The notes: generated by a model not told the origin, from the letters alone. A stretch of 64,000 bases of DNA from Perkinsus olseni (GCA_013115125.1 JABANN010000017.1:62001-126000), one strand, 5' to 3'. Positions 21,912-33,798 are shown, counted from the first letter of the stretch. A program made the numbers and translations.

Positions 21912-23576
21912 ATGTTCCGCCAGCAGAACAGGAGCTGTAGTGTGTTTGTGGGAAATGTTCCGTAATGAGGGTGGACGATATCCTGAGGGAGGAGAGAGCC
22001 GGCGTGGTCAGATACGATGTGGATGAGGAGCAGTTGAAGACCATTTTCTCGACAGTCGGCCCTGTGGTCAGCTTCCGGCTGATGCACGACAAGGTCACTG
22101 GACGGCCCAAAGGATATGGATTTTGCGAGTAGGGGTTGATGGCGACTAGAGGGGGAACCCAAGCCCGCTACGATAGATACGCAGATCAGGAGACGGCCTA
22201 CGCTGCCATGCGGAACTTGAATAATGTCGAGTGTGGTGGTCGACCGCTTCGAGTTGACTGGGCCGATCATGAGTTGAGAAATACCGAAGGTGACTGAGCT
22301 GGCTGTCCTGTTGATGCTCTGCCGAATGGGAATCGTCGTCAGGCGTGCAACGATCGATCCAGCGTAGTGGCGCTGATGTTGGACGGAGCAATGTGAAGGT
22401 GGGCTCAGTGTGGTCTGGTGAGTGGTATTTTGCGACGTGTCTTGGTAGGTGAACAATAAGAAGCTTCGAGAGTTCCAGCAGAGGCTCACTGATGAGAATG
22501 CAGAGCATCTGGCCTTAGATGTAGTGCTGGAGGAAGGCAGAGCAGCTGCAGGGGGGAGTGACGATGGCGATGCTTTCAGGTGCAAACCCACAGTGAGATA
22601 GCCGCCCTGTTGGACCAATGGTCCACTGTGGAGTTGTACCAGTTCCTTGGACATTCACAGAAGTTCGTCAGCGACAATCCGGAGGGGGCACGTAGGGAGA
22701 AGTCGCTCCTACTGGTTCTGCCAGCTGTTTTACTGTAGGGGCACTTTTCGTGGCCCATCCCCAGCTGCCGCTGGCCATCAACCATGTCGCCTACTTGCTG
22801 GGCTTCACGTCGGAGCCAACCTTCCCGATGACGCCAGATGATATGATGTAATGGAGGGAGGAGGAATTGAACCTGGGACCTTGTGATGGATAGTCAGTGT
22901 CAAGAACCACTTGAGCTGGTCTTTAGATACGCTGAGGAGCGTATAAAGGCACTGAGACAGCACCGAGTATGCCCTGTAAAGCCCATCCAGCCACCTCGGG
23001 CAGTTCCTATCAGCCTAGTCACCGATCCTACCGCCCAACTTCAGGCTGGTGAGTGTCCCAAACCATCGATATGGGCTCCAGATTGTAGCGGTGATACCTC
23101 AGGTATTTCCAACCCGATGATGATGAGCGGCGCGTTGCCAGCCGGCGTTCTCGCTGCAGGGGCTAGTATAGCAGGAGCGAGGTGAGCCAAATTATCCGCA
23201 CTCTAGCGGAGCGAAGTTTGAACCATTTTTTAGAGCAACAACAGTCGGTACCATCTCGCGGGTGACCTCTATTGGTACGAGTGGAACGGCTCCTCACGCG
23301 GTGAAAAAAGTAGGAAGCTCTGGGAAGATCGCCCTTGCCATCGCCTTGCCTCTCAGCCTGCTGTGGACATCGCTGCATTGCCGGCCGACACCAAGGAGGC
23401 ATTGCGGAAACAGTTGGCTCAGATGACACCGGCTGAGGTGAGCACTGCTGATGCTGTGCCTGACTTCTATCATCCATACTTGATGCCAGGTTGCCAGCCT
23501 ACCTGCGGACGTGCGAGAGATCATGCAGCAGCTAGCAGTGTCCACTGGTGGCTCTGCTGGCTCGGCAAGACGATAA
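21912..23576 (+). CDS. Cleavage stimulation factor 64-kDa subunit (CstF64/CSTF2, Rna15-like)
   Basis: Binds the GU-rich element downstream of the poly(A) site during mRNA 3' processing. Exon 1 (21912-21961) encodes the RNP2 strand SVFVGNVP. Exon 2 (22012-22128) gives [20 protein letters not shown] and the RNP1 strand [10 protein letters not shown]. Exon 3 (from 22177) completes the [23 protein letters not shown] then [18 protein letters not shown]. Downstream exons encode a CstF hinge-like helix set ([20 protein letters not shown] then [16 protein letters not shown]), a proline-rich linker, and C-terminal-domain helices [20 protein letters not shown] and [20 protein letters not shown], ending at TAA 23574-23576. 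The hinge exon order around 22440-22740 needs transcript data. The intron at 22848-22893 is tRNA-like, antisense. Confidence 0.87.
22848..22893 (+). repeat. tRNA-like intron, antisense orientation (in the CstF64 gene)
   Basis: 46-nt GT-AG intron joining TPDDM and [15 protein letters not shown] in phase 2. It begins GTAATGGAGGGAGG then AGGAATTGAACCTGGG, a reversed B box, and ends GGATAG. The first half resembles the element at 10647-10705 almost base for base. Confidence 0.8.
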
Positions 23577-23650
23577 AAAATGTTTCATTTCAACTTACCG
23601 ATGGTCACTGTTGTTAATGACAAAGAGACGGAGTCGTCAGCTTTTTTCAT

Positions 23651-23945
23651 ATGATATCATCTCCAACAGTAGTCCCCGAGTTGCCAGCAGTCCGGGACCC
23701 TCTGGCCCGCAATAGGTACGGCAAAGCCTCGTCTCCCTGCTTATTCTGCTGTGGCTTTCAGCGACCTGGCGTTCATCTTGATAGTGCTGGCAGTGGGCAT
23801 GCTCTTCATAGTACCCGTCCTTCGTTTTACTCCAGAAGGAGCAACAGAAGGACCTTTCGCTGCGCCACGAAAATATAAACACTCTCGTGAACAACATTCG
23901 TCAGGTGAGGGAATCCTCGGGCACCAGCGCGCAGTTGACGAGTAG
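23651..23945 (+). CDS. Small single-pass membrane protein
   Basis: Two exons share phase. The first encodes SSPTVVPELPAVRDPLARN; an intron runs from about 23716 to the acceptor TTTCAG. The second encodes DLAFILIVLAVGMLFIVPVL (one transmembrane helix) and a basic tail APRKYKHSREQ. The frame stops at 23945, but a donor-like GTAGGT overlaps the stop, so the real gene may continue by splicing. Function unknown. Confidence 0.45.
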
Positions 23946-24024
23946 GTCCTGTTATGGCGGCCGTAGTGGGCGTGATGAGGGACATAGCGACCGGATTCGA
24001 CCCCTCTGGGTCCTACTCGAGGTA
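23945..24024 (+). repeat. tRNA-like unit with 7-bp terminal stem
   Basis: It contains an A-box-like TATGGCGGCCGTAGTGGGCG and a B-box-like CCGGATTCGACCCC. The ends GAGTAGG (23939-23945) and CCTACTC (24015-24021) are perfectly complementary, like an acceptor stem. A donor follows directly (GTAAGCC). D and T stems do not pair well, so it is a relic or SINE-like unit, not a working tRNA. Confidence 0.5.
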
Positions 24025-24699
24025 AGCCATCCTCGTTGATCTCCTCTTCATTGATGTTATCTTCAGAGTTAGCTCCGAGCCCGATAGTGATGGCTTTGAA
24101 CTGCAGGTATGCAGTAGGGGTGTGTTGCTGCTCTAGTGTTCGCCCTCAGGAACCGATGAGTCGATCGCCCAGTCCGACCAGATCGTTACGGATATCGGTA
24201 TAGTGGAAGCCATTCTACTTTGTGATGGCACATGCTGTGTATATAGGAACAGCTAGCAGCGACCAGACGGAAGATACCGCCAGTTGAGATGATCGATCTT
24301 CTTAGTGGTGATTAAAACAGCCCGACTCCATGCTTCACAAATGAATCAATTGCTTGGGTTCAGTAGAACTGATAATACTCGAGAAACAACCAGTCGCAAC
24401 ATCGATCGAGCGACAAAGTTTCTCACCCCTAAAGTATTTCACGATTGATTCGGAGGGACTTCGACTGCAACTCTGTCGAAGGGAGACTGGACGACTTCGA
24501 TTTTGTACACTTCCCAGCCTCCTCAGTCATCGAGTATTGACCATTGAATTTATACCCCACCCGCTATGCTTCCCTAATGCTGATTGTACTCAACTCACCA
24601 TTGACTAAATCGAACAAAAAATTGGTTTTACAGATTGTTGAGGAGATACAAATAGGAACGATAGCGGCACCAGAATCATCATCATCGAAAGAAACAGCA
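24025..24699. other. Intergenic region between convergent genes
   Basis: No gene is supported. The open frames here have no recognisable content. It lies between the plus-strand run ending near 23.9 kb and the minus-strand ADP/ATP carrier. Confidence 0.55.
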
Positions 24700-25662
24700 T
24701 TACTGGTTGCTCGCGGCTACCTTATTGTTGATAGCGTTCTTGAACTCATCATAGAAGACAAGAACCAAAGCAGCACCAACACCACGAAGCATGTTAGAGA
24801 GGCCGCCCTTGAAGAAGCCCTGGACACCTTCCTCCTGGAAGACCTTGACCCAGCAGTCCCAGTTAGACGAGTACTGCACACTACCACCACGACCAGCCAT
24901 CATCATCATACGACGACGGACAGTATCGAAGGGATAGGACACTAAGCCAGAGACGGCAGTAACACTCTGAGCAAGGACGAACTTGGCAATAACATTAGCG
25001 TTCTTCTCATCCTTGAAAACGATGGGCTTGATGGTATCATAGAGACCGAAGTAGGCACCACGGTAGAAGATGATACCCTGGATGGACATGCTGAAGCCCT
25101 GGTACATGGACCAGAAACCAGTCCTCTTGCAGGTCTTGGTGATAACATCAATAAGACCACTGAACTCACGATCAGCTCCCTTGCCAACATCAGCGGCTAA
25201 ACGGGTACGAGCGTAATCGAGAGGATAGACGATACAGAGAGAACCAGCACCGGCAGCGGCGCCAGAGAAGACATTGGCGGCGAAGAACTTCCAGAATTGG
25301 TTATGGGGATCGTACTTGGGGAACATGCCCTTGATGCTGTCCTTGAAGGCGAAGTTGAAGGCCTGGGTGGGGAAGTAACGGAGGACGTTAGTCAAGTTGC
25401 CTCTCCAAAGACTAGCAACACCCTGCTCCCTGCAGCATCGCATGAAGCAATCGCCAATACCATTGTAACGGGCGACCTTACCGGACACGATATCGGGGTT
25501 AGAGTCCTGAGTCTGAAGGACCATCTTAACACGCTCGATAGGGGCCACCAAAGTCTTAGAGATGGCGGCGGAAGTACCACCAGTCATGAAGTCAACCAGG
25601 ATGGGGTACTTCTGGATGAAGCTCTGCTGGGATTGTTGCTTGCTTTGAACTGCACTAGACAT
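24700..25662 (-). CDS. Mitochondrial ADP/ATP carrier
   Basis: Exchanges matrix ATP for cytosolic ADP across the inner mitochondrial membrane. Single exon of 320 codons with the three carrier repeats: [10 protein letters not shown] near residue 42, [10 protein letters not shown] near 147 and [10 protein letters not shown] near 245, each a PxD/ExxK/R signature. The third runs into RRRMMM, the ADP/ATP carrier signature. [20 protein letters not shown] and [20 protein letters not shown] are typical matrix loops and helices. It has no introns, unlike almost all its neighbours, and a G/C-rich, uniform third-position codon choice. That fits a highly expressed gene and possibly a retroposed copy. Length is normal for the family. 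Confidence 0.97.
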   Translation of the reverse strand: MSSAVQSKQQSQQSFIQKYPILVDFMTGGTSAAISKTLVAPIERVKMVLQTQDSNPDIVSGKVARYNGIGDCFMRCCREQGVASLWRGNLTNVLRYFPTQAFNFAFKDSIKGMFPKYDPHNQFWKFFAANVFSGAAAGAGSLCIVYPLDYARTRLAADVGKGADREFSGLIDVITKTCKRTGFWSMYQGFSMSIQGIIFYRGAYFGLYDTIKPIVFKDEKNANVIAKFVLAQSVTAVSGLVSYPFDTVRRRMMMMAGRGGSVQYSSNWDCWVKVFQEEGVQGFFKGGLSNMLRGVGAALVLVFYDEFKNAINNKVAASNQ

Positions 25663-26350
25663 ACTTGATAAGGCGAAATGCCAACAAGGAAGGGAAAATA
25701 ACCAAGGTAGAGAAACTGACGATGAAATGACTTGGTAAAGACCTGATTACCTCTGATCACGATCGAACACAACGAGACATTCGATCCGGACTTCTAGCGC
25801 TGTATGATGAATCGAATGGTCGCTAATGCCGTTGTCTAGCTGGATTTGGTGTAAACGCACCTTAGCTTAAGCTATGGCACTTCACAAAAGTATCATGCTC
25901 GCAACAATAGACGCGACAACGACTTCAAGTGCACGCTAAAACTTCCCTGTAGCACCTGAACCTCTTCCACCAGAGGGGTGCTCACTATACACTTCGACGG
26001 AAGTCACCACGAGATGGTTGTGTCGCCATGTGTTTGCGTCGTTGGTTTTCGTGGCTACCTTCCGATTCGTTTAAGTATGTTGCTGAGATTTTTCACAGCG
26101 CACCGATCACAGTAGCTGAGCACTATAAACTGGGACCGATAACCGCGTTCGCCGACACCCACCCCTATCATGGCCTCCTTCTCGCCGCCACGGACGGTTC
26201 GCTGTACAGACCTAGGAAGTGCACGAAAATTGCAGGAAACCAAATAGATCAAATATGCGCGCGCGTGCAGCTTCGAGATTGGTCGATGAGCGCCATATTA
26301 TTGCCGCACGCCCTTTTAGTGCCTTTCGCTCGCCGTCTTGGGCTTGCGCG
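25663..26350. other. Divergent intergenic region
   Basis: It holds the presumed promoters of the ADP/ATP carrier (minus) and the AP2 factor (plus). An open plus frame at 26028-26453 has no family features and is not called. Confidence 0.5.
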
Positions 26351-28977
26351 ATGGACCCATCATACGCCCCATCGGCCTCGGCCGTACACATACCCCACCC
26401 TGATGATGTGGCCTCTGACCAGAACGGTCACCGTCGACAAGTTTCGGTGGTAGGGACCTCTTTAGCCGTTTCCGGCTGGTCGCGCTCGAAATTTTGGTCG
26501 CGCGGTTGATGTGGATCATGACATATCTTCATCCCGACCCTAATAAGATACAGAACAGGTCGGACTGTGGTCTCGTTGTCAGACACCAAGTCAATCGGTT
26601 CGGGTTGGAGTGGATGTCGGAGTGCGACCAAGCACAGGTGAGCCCTACCGCCCCTGACTACCTGCCGCTGCATTACTCCCCTCGCCAGAGTCCCACATTG
26701 ACATCGCCAATATGTTCCCTTCTACCAGCGAAGGTGATGCTATCATCCCTGATGCAACCCCTAATTCTGAGGTCAGTGGCTTCCCTTCGCAAGCCTCGGT
26801 CTCAGTGCTCGCTGCTGCAGGTCCCCCAGACCACCCCCGGCATGAACGTTCGGCATCATCCGACCACTCCCTTCCCTGTGCGGTAAGTTGCCCTCATTCC
26901 AACTGATCCGGGTAATTGCCATCAACATCATGATGCAGGGCGGCAGTGGGCCTGACTACCCCTCCTCATCTGCATTCCACCGGAGCTCGCAGTCAGCAAG
27001 ATGCCCTCAGCCAAGGACAGGCAATCGTCACGTGCCGGAAGAAGGTCTATCAGGCCGAGGTGAGCCGCCTTTAACGCAGCCGTAGCGTCATCGAGGATCT
27101 GCTGCTGAATAGATACTGCTTTATCCGGGGAAAAAGGTCCGCGGGCCCAAACGCCAATCCCAGAGTGAGTCCCACGCTGCTGCCAATCGCCAAGCCGACA
27201 TGTTGCTCGTCTCAGTTGAAGCCGAACAGGACAAATTCACGTTGGAGAGGGCCAAAATGGAAGGCAACATCGAGGAGGTAGCATTACATCAGTCCCTCGT
27301 CCCTGGTCGTACCTCCTCTCTAGGTACTGGTCGGCTGGGACCTGCACTCCCAACTTCTACCCAAGGGTGTTTATTATCACAAACGCAAGAAGGCCTACGT
27401 AAGACGCATTGCACTCGTTGCTAGACGCATCGTTATCGGTATCAGATCGCCAGTATCAACATTTCGGCGGCCAATCGGCAACCAGGACCATTGGCTGCAG
27501 CTGCAAGGCACCGGGAATTGGCCCAAGCGCTCTCGGCCACCAGAGGAGAATTCAACGGACATATGCCGCCCGCTCCTGTCCTGCCACCGGGAACAGTGGT
27601 ACCCCCTAAACCCACTACGGCTAAGGCAAGGCGGAGGCTGTGAATATTTCGTCGGATTATCGCCCTTATGTTCAGATAGACGGCCCTGCCAGGCAGACAC
27701 TCGCTGAAGCGATTTCGGACAGGGCTAAGATGGAGTCCGCCGCCTCGGAGGAGGAGCTCATGAGGGTAGTATCTATGCATGCTGGTGGAAGGCTCATCCC
27801 ATCCGATGCTGCCCAGATTGTCCACGAGCTCCGTGGTCCTAAGGCTCGCAGTACCAAGCGGAAGTCACTGAATCCTGACGAGAAGCTTCCTGCGGGCGTA
27901 TATTTCAAACCGGAGTCAAACTGCTACCAAGCACAAGTCTCGGTGAATCGCCGGAATATTCGAGGACCTCCACGGCAAACACTCGAGGAGGCTATCAGTG
28001 ACCGCCAGAGGCTGCTGGTCGCGAAGGCCCAAGGTGAGACCAGTGTGAAACACTCGCATCGTATTTCGTATATGAGCTTTTGAAGACAAGATGGATGATG
28101 GTGCTGCTAGCTGCTGTGGACAGTTGGTGATTCAGGCCGGGCCGAGGAGGAAGTGGTTCTCCTCAAGGTCGATTACCAAAGGACTCTGGCCTTGGAGGGC
28201 TGCGTTGGCGGCCTTATGCCGGGCGAACGCTCAACTGGAGACAGGAGGGCCAGAGGAAGGCCGAAAGGATCAGTGTCAGGCGCCAATCGGTACGCTGTCG
28301 GATTTCGGTCCCCCTGAGTACGATCATTGTTATTATGGTTTGCTGCAGATTTGCATTGCAATCGATTCCGCCTGGTGGTATGATGCTACCGGCTCCACCG
28401 CCTGGAATGTTCCCATCAGCGGCTGAGGGTGGTCCTCCATTCAACCTCCCCCTGTTCTTTGCTGCCCAGGCGGCTCAGCAAGGTGCCACTCCAGAGGCTG
28501 AGGTAGGCCAACCGAGGCGGGAGGCCGACCAGATCGCTCAACTCTCGCTCCCAGGTGCCTCACCCGGACTACTCGACTGGAACGGCCGAACAGATCTTAC
28601 TGTTGAACCAATACATCCAGCAGGCCGCTGGTGTGCTTGCCGATGATAATAACGTCAACAGCGAGACTACTGCGGCTGGAGGCCCCGCTGTCCCGCACGA
28701 AGCTCACGAGGACCGGTCGTCGTCTGAAGCCGTTGTTCCGTCCGCCGATCCATCAGGATCTTCTTCTGCACCTCCCCCGCCGCCCACCGATACGGCTAAC
28801 GATGTTGTGCAAGCTATGCTCGCGGCTTCTGGTATGCTGGACGCAGCCAACGCCGCAGCCGCCGCTGCTGGGGTTGACCCAGGAAATGGTCAGGAAATTG
28901 GCGGCTCGATGGCCCCCGCTGATGCCAATGGTGACGAAGATTCTGGAAGGCCACACAAGATGCAGAGGGTCTCGTAG
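26351..28977 (+). CDS. AP2-type DNA-binding protein with repeated AP2-like units and an AT-hook
   Basis: Likely nuclear transcription factor. After an N-terminal exon (DPSYAPSASAVHIPHPDDVA), spliced exons encode AP2-like units with the G-V-Y ... Y-x-A ... L-x-E-A-I pattern. These are KVYQAEILLYPGKKVRGPKR (27040-27170), LPKGVYYHKRKKAY plus IASINISAANRQPGPLAAAA (27360-27520), DGPARQTLAEAISDRAKM (27680-27730), and LPAGVYFKPESNCYQAQVSV then NRRNIRGPPRQTLEEAISDR (27890-28010). Farther on is RRARGRPKGSV (28250-28280), an AT-hook. A proline- and Ala-rich C-terminus ends in GRPHKMQRVS, TAG 28975-28977. Exon borders upstream of 27100 are approximate. The intron before DGPARQ appears to use a GC donor. 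Confidence 0.7.
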
Positions 28978-29125
28978 TTGAAATTCTGATTCGTCTGAAA
29001 GTAATTTTTTGCGGCCGCCGTCTCGTATCAGTGTAACGTCATATTCTATCTGCGGATCGAAGTAGCAGCCGTCGTGCTAACGTGAAGTTAATAATAATAA
29101 TACCATCAGTACTATTGAGCTGTAG

Positions 29126-31177
29126 ATGACGACCAAAGCCGCCGCCGCCATTGAGCTTATCGGAGGCGGCGCGGCGACGGTCAAGTTCATCCTCTATTCT
29201 TCCGCCGCGATGCGGTATTCAATGGTGTCGGGATGCTGTGGTACCCCATCACGCTTGCTACCTTGAGTTGATAAGTTAATTAATGGGCACACCGTGGGAC
29301 CAGCATTCAGTCGGGCATTACCTTGATGCAGGATGTCGCGCCGGTTGGTGAAGGTCAGGGTAGAGCTGAGCACCTCGCTGGAGGGGCGAGGGTGGGCAGC
29401 CACTCCTCATCCCCCGTTACGCAACTGTTAGAGAAGCGGCGTGAGATGTACGATGTCCACGATGCTTTGGAGGCCCAGAAAGAGAAGTAGGTGGGAACGC
29501 GCGGTTGGGTCGATGGAAACCGCCATACACCGCAGGTATGCCAACGAGGAGCAAGCTTTCCGTAAGAAAGAAGAGCAAATCAGATCGCGAGACATGCAAC
29601 TGCAACATCAGCTCATCAAGTTCAACAAGTTCCTGCAGGTAGATCCAGGGGCGGTGGTAGATGGCGTTGGTAGAAGGCTGTTCTGTTCTAGGATAATGAA
29701 GGGAAGCGACGACGGGCTGAGATGCGGGCTGGGGAGGAGTCGAATCAGATTAAGATTAAGGAGGCCGAAATCGACGACATTGAGCGGTGGGCCGGGATAT
29801 TTTCCGCGATGCGTCTCAACTCGGTGTTTTTTTGCCGCCGCCGTTGCCGGTCACTGCTGCAGGGCTAGCATCTTCTCATTTGGCAGGGAACTGGAGGAGT
29901 CCCGCCGGATGCATCGAGAGCTCCAACACGAAGTTGGAAAGAGTAGCCGATCGGCGACCGTCGTGGTAGGGGGGAGGATTCCTATTAGATCTCCGATATG
30001 AAGCTTATCTCGAGCTTGTGAAGGAAAGCTCGGATGATTACTCGGAGATACAGGACATCCTAACAAGGTCAGTAGCGCTGACTCCTGATGGAATCCCGCC
30101 TACGGGCTGAGCAAGTGGCCGTTGCATCGGGCTTTACCCATGGGCTGGTCGTTGTTGACGGGCAACCCTTTCATAGAACGCCCAATGAGGCTAAAGTATA
30201 TCTGCTCTTCCACGGAGAAAGCCGATGGCCGTATCGAATTGGAGAGAGAGTCGTAGATACCGCACGCTAGAAGCGGCCAACAGTGACCTCCGAGCCATTC
30301 AGTCAGCTCTTGATGCGCAAGCCGAGCAGATGAGGATACAGCTTAACACCTACAACAGACAGAAGGCGATGGAGATCCTCGAGGCCACCAATCGGGCGGC
30401 GTCTCTGCAGACTGATCTCGAAGATGCCGAGAAATTAGCTACGAAGTGAGAAAGGCGCATCCTTCCCTCGAATCTGCCTCGCCCGACAGGCTCGACGAAG
30501 AAGTGAAAGAAGCGTCGGAGCAAGACGCGGGGCTCCGACTGGACTTGGGGCAGATCGTGGCCAGTGTCGAGAACCTTTTTAAACGGTGTGTCGGTGCTGT
30601 TGAGGGAGTTCCAGTCCGCCCCGGACTCAGATGTGTTTCGCAGAGGCCACAGATTCAACATGGCAGCTCCATGCTGGAGGAAGACGAGATGGACTCTTCT
30701 GCGGGTGGTAACTCGGTGTCTCCTGCCAGTGAACGCGTCAGAATCGTTGGGTCCTCGAGGAACCAATCGGGTCTGTCTGCTCAGGTCGTGGTTCTCCCAA
30801 CCAGGCTCGCGGGGCTCTTCCGTCAGAGAATGAGAAGGCAGAGTCAGAATTTCAGGAGTATCGCAAGAAAACTGATCGCGCATTGAAACAGCTCGCTAGT
30901 AAGGAGACCTTCCTACATATTGATCCCTCCGAACGCTTCAGTCATATGCTCCTACATGACCGACCTCCGAGACATAACCGATCAAGTTAAGAAGGAAAAG
31001 AAAGCATTACAGAAGCACCAGCAGCTGACAGCTGCCGCTCACCAGCCATCAATTCCGGAAGCGGAAATTATACATTCCTTTGGCCCACTAGAGGCCTCCG
31101 GTTCATCGGAAGACTCGCGTACTGCAGCAACGGCGGGGCTGCAATCTTCCGGCTCGAAGACCATATCCGAACAATGA
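29126..31177 (+). CDS. Flagellar coiled-coil protein, CCDC42/CFAP73 (DUF4200) family
   Basis: Axonemal protein associated with inner dynein arm docking in relatives. ATG 29126. Exons encode VTQLLEKRREMYDVHDALEA, then NEEQAFRKKEEQIRSRDMQL then QHQLIKFNKFLQ, which is the family hallmark. They continue with KRRRAEMRAGEESNQIKIKE, LEESRRMHRELQHEVGK, KLYLELVKESSDDYSEIQDI, TLEAANSDLRAIQSALDAQA, QKAMEILEATNRAASLQTDL and EQDAGLRLDLGQIVASVENL. The 3' part (30836 on) is duplicated at 36388. Relative to that copy it lacks 14 nt near 30950, which puts the C-terminal KKEKKALQKHQQ segment in another frame. Either the C-terminus ends early near 30985 or an unseen intron is used. Confidence 0.8.
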
Positions 31178-31610
31178 ATGTGCTCTGGTGCTGTGGTCAT
31201 CGTTCCACGGGTGTTTCGTTGGCATTACGGCCGAAGGATCCCTCGTCAAGAATGAGGGAATGCTGGTCCAGTCATTAAGTAGCGCGAGGCGAATCGGCCA
31301 ACATAATCGCACGTTCAGAAACAGGATGAATATCGCCTGGTGACCTTCCATCGACTGCGGCCTTCAAAAAGAGTTGAATAACTCAACTTCCATGCGCTCA
31401 GCACAACAGCCATCAACGTGAACGCTGACGCGATTCTAAGGTTACAATGGTACTGTATGGTTGTACGGTCCGTACAACGAGAATATTAAGTTACGATGAA
31501 AGGCATCAGGGATTACAAGTTAAGATCGAAGGCTTCCACTGGTAAATAAACTTCTCTCACTCGCAGCGCAAGAGGTTCTTCGGGATTAGAAGTATAACAA
31601 AACGGCCGCA
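30836..31610 (+). repeat. Direct repeat, copy 1 (3' end of the CCDC42/CFAP73 gene plus downstream DNA)
   Basis: Homologous to 36388-37115 throughout, including the coding stretch AESEFQEYR, the GLQSSGSK region, and the terminal block AAGAGG..TTCGGGATT.GAAGTATAACAAAACGGCCG. Identity by eye is about 80-85 percent with small gaps. Confidence 0.85.
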
Positions 31611-33038
31611 GAGACCTCAACGAGATTTCGCAGCAAATGAAACTGCTACTTGGAGAGTGGGCTCCAAGTGAAGGCATGTTTCTTCAACACCAAAATGGGT
31701 TTGCTGGGCCACACTACTCCTTCTGTGACAGACTGGCCCACCGATGGACAGAAGTCCTGTTGATCGGGAGGCGAATAGCGAGAGCCTTATGGAGCCTCCT
31801 CTCACTTTCTCGGTAGCGATGAGTGTGCGACTGTTCTTGACTGGGGACCCTCGCACACATTTGCGGAGCTTGAGCTCATTTATATCTGCTCCTCGCCCCA
31901 ATTTTTACACTCTGGCATATCACCTTTGACCACCTACCTGACCTAGAGGTATCCAAGTCAGCGAGATACCGAAAAGTCTTGCAGCCTTACAAAGCGGAGC
32001 CTTGTCCTTTCGCGCAACCTCATGAAAGGTTCCATCCCCGGATCTCACTTTCGAGGACGAAGGTTACCTGCTGTTCGTATTTGAGCCCTTGGGAAAAACC
32101 GCTCGCTGGCGTATCCTCCTGCCTGATCGCCGGACTCGACTCTTGGCAATTTATTAATCCCACGGCCATCCCTTCCGCGGTGTCCACGGTGAATCATTCA
32201 CCAAAGCGTTGCGAAAGTCTTGCAGGCTCTCCGCCACTTAACAGACGGCGCGCCATTCCGGTGGCCTCAATTGGTGCAGATATCGCTAGATTCATCAGGG
32301 GCTGCAACTTGCAGCCTGCAAGACCTTTCAAACGGGCCGCCACTATAATCTCCGCCCGCTGAATGATCTCCGCTGCGGGCCGATCCGCTGCTGATAGTCC
32401 GACGCCACTGGAGGGGCAGATTCGAGTACGTTCAGGTGGATTCCAGGAGACCGTGCAACTTTGAGTCGCCAGGCTCCTCATTACTCAATTGAGTATCACT
32501 GTCCTAAAGGACGAGGGCCCTCACGTCCTGCGTATTGTTCCTACAGAGTCCATTTCCGGGCAGAACGAGGCGAGTGGCGTGCTGGACTGGGTCGGGACGT
32601 ATGGCCCCCCGTGGGTGACCCGGCCACGACCTACACATTTCCCTATTTCGAGCCGTTCTTACGCTCATGAGGGATAAGTCATGAGATCAGTTGAAGAGGT
32701 TAGCGATGTCTCGCACTTGGGATTTCTGAAACGTAGATTATAGTCAAAAGCCTGTAGTCTTTGCGTAGTCTTTGAATCAGGCACTTCTGAGCACATTTAT
32801 TACTCGAACTCAAGCGAATTTGCCTCGCCACTGGTTGAACGGCCGAAATTGCGGTGCGAGTATATAGGATCGGTTCTTACAATGGTTGAAGCTCAATCGC
32901 TTCTGTACTCAGCTTATGATCCTCAAAACCACCGAGAAAGGACGAGCAGCGCTACGCTACTCGCAGTTGTCAACTTCATAGTATAATCTCAGAAAATAAA
33001 TGCCCACTCGAAGTAATGGATGTGAACTGCTCTACGAG
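31611..33038. other. Gene-poor stretch with inverted repeats
   Basis: No gene is supported. It contains ACTTGGAG / CTCCAAGT (31648-31669), TGGGCCA / TGGCCCA around 31704-31740, GTGTGCG / CGCACAC around 31825-31859, and one zigzag at 32301-32322. Confidence 0.6.
32301..32322. repeat. 22-nt zigzag footprint, perfect
   Basis: X = GCTGCAAG. The site reads p a q' a' p' a q with a = CTGCAA, all 22 positions consistent. Confidence 0.9.
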
Positions 33039-33798
33039 TCAGCCTAACAGGATGCCTTTAACAACATTCACCTCATAATGATACACGGTCTTCTGCTTTC
33101 CCTTGGTACCGTAGGAGCCTCTCGCACCGTACCCGATAAGATATTTCCAACCTTTCTTCAATCTCTCCATGCTGATTTTGAAGTCAACCGAGAGAGGTAA
33201 ATCACTGCCGCTAGTTTGCTTTGCATGACCATATAGGGTCATTCCATTACTAACAGCAGAGCCTGAGATGCTGTACTTGTCAGTGTCAACTTTTTGGCCC
33301 CCTGTGAAGCTGGCATGGAACATAGCCGGCATGTCGACATGCACAGCCCCCTCATCACTCGGGCTGAAAGATTTATCACCCGGCGAAGGTTTCCACCAGA
33401 AACGTGTTTTCTTATCGTCATAACCCAAGTAGGCTCCGCCACTAGTCGTCACACTGACATTCGAATGTGTAGACCAGATCACCAACCACATCGATTTGAA
33501 TCTTCATGCTACCAGTATGCCCAGCCATGTTAGTCTGGAGTATAACCCCGGCACTCTCGATGTTCACCAGCCTCTTGTCGTAACCTCTCATGTTATAAAT
33601 GCAGGAACATTTCGAAAGCACGTGAATAACACTACCCTTCGCCGGACCGGGACCCCCATGGCAGCCCTTGGGGTAATCAGCGGTAGTATCAAGGCGTTGG
33701 GCCATAACCCCTTGCTGGATGAAGACGAACAAGACAAAGCCGTAATAGAACCAATAAAGGCGGAGGTTAGCAGGGTGAGACCTGGTGTTCGAGGCCAT
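33039..33798 (-). pseudogene. Secreted protein paralogue A, frameshifted
   Basis: ATG 33798, then a hydrophobic signal segment (YWFYYGFVLFVFIQQGVMA) and TADYPKGCHGGPGPAKGSVI, MRGYDKRLVNIESAGVILQT and MKIQIDVVGDLVYTF. The frame then breaks near 33460 and the rest (SGGAYLGYDDKKTRFWWKPS, VDTDKYSISGSAVSNGMTLY, GWKYLIGYGARGSYGTKGKQ) is in another frame to the stop at 33039. Aligned with paralogue B the break is a net loss of 8 nt beside the 12-nt palindrome ACATTCGAATGT (33457-33468). About 255 codons in all, one exon. No known family is recognised. A sequencing error or an unusual intron is an alternative. Confidence 0.7.

Noticed and set aside
21851-22654. 267-codon minus-strand frame
   Set aside because: It lies antisense to the RRM and hinge exons of CstF64 and has no domain of its own.
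2414-23945. Treating the tRNA-like introns as functional tRNA genes
   Set aside because: Apart from 62728-62798 none has a complete paired acceptor stem and anticodon arm; they are relics or derived units.
23949-24024. Calling a tRNA here because the ends form a 7-bp stem
   Set aside because: D and T stems do not pair and no anticodon loop of 7 nt can be placed.
24544-24945. 133-codon plus-strand frame with a His run
   Set aside because: Mostly antisense of the ADP/ATP carrier; the His run mirrors the RRRMMMM codons.
31648-31859. Inverted repeats with 6-24 nt loops as transposon termini
   Set aside because: Arms are only 7-8 bp, no flanking duplications are seen, and nothing encoded lies between them.
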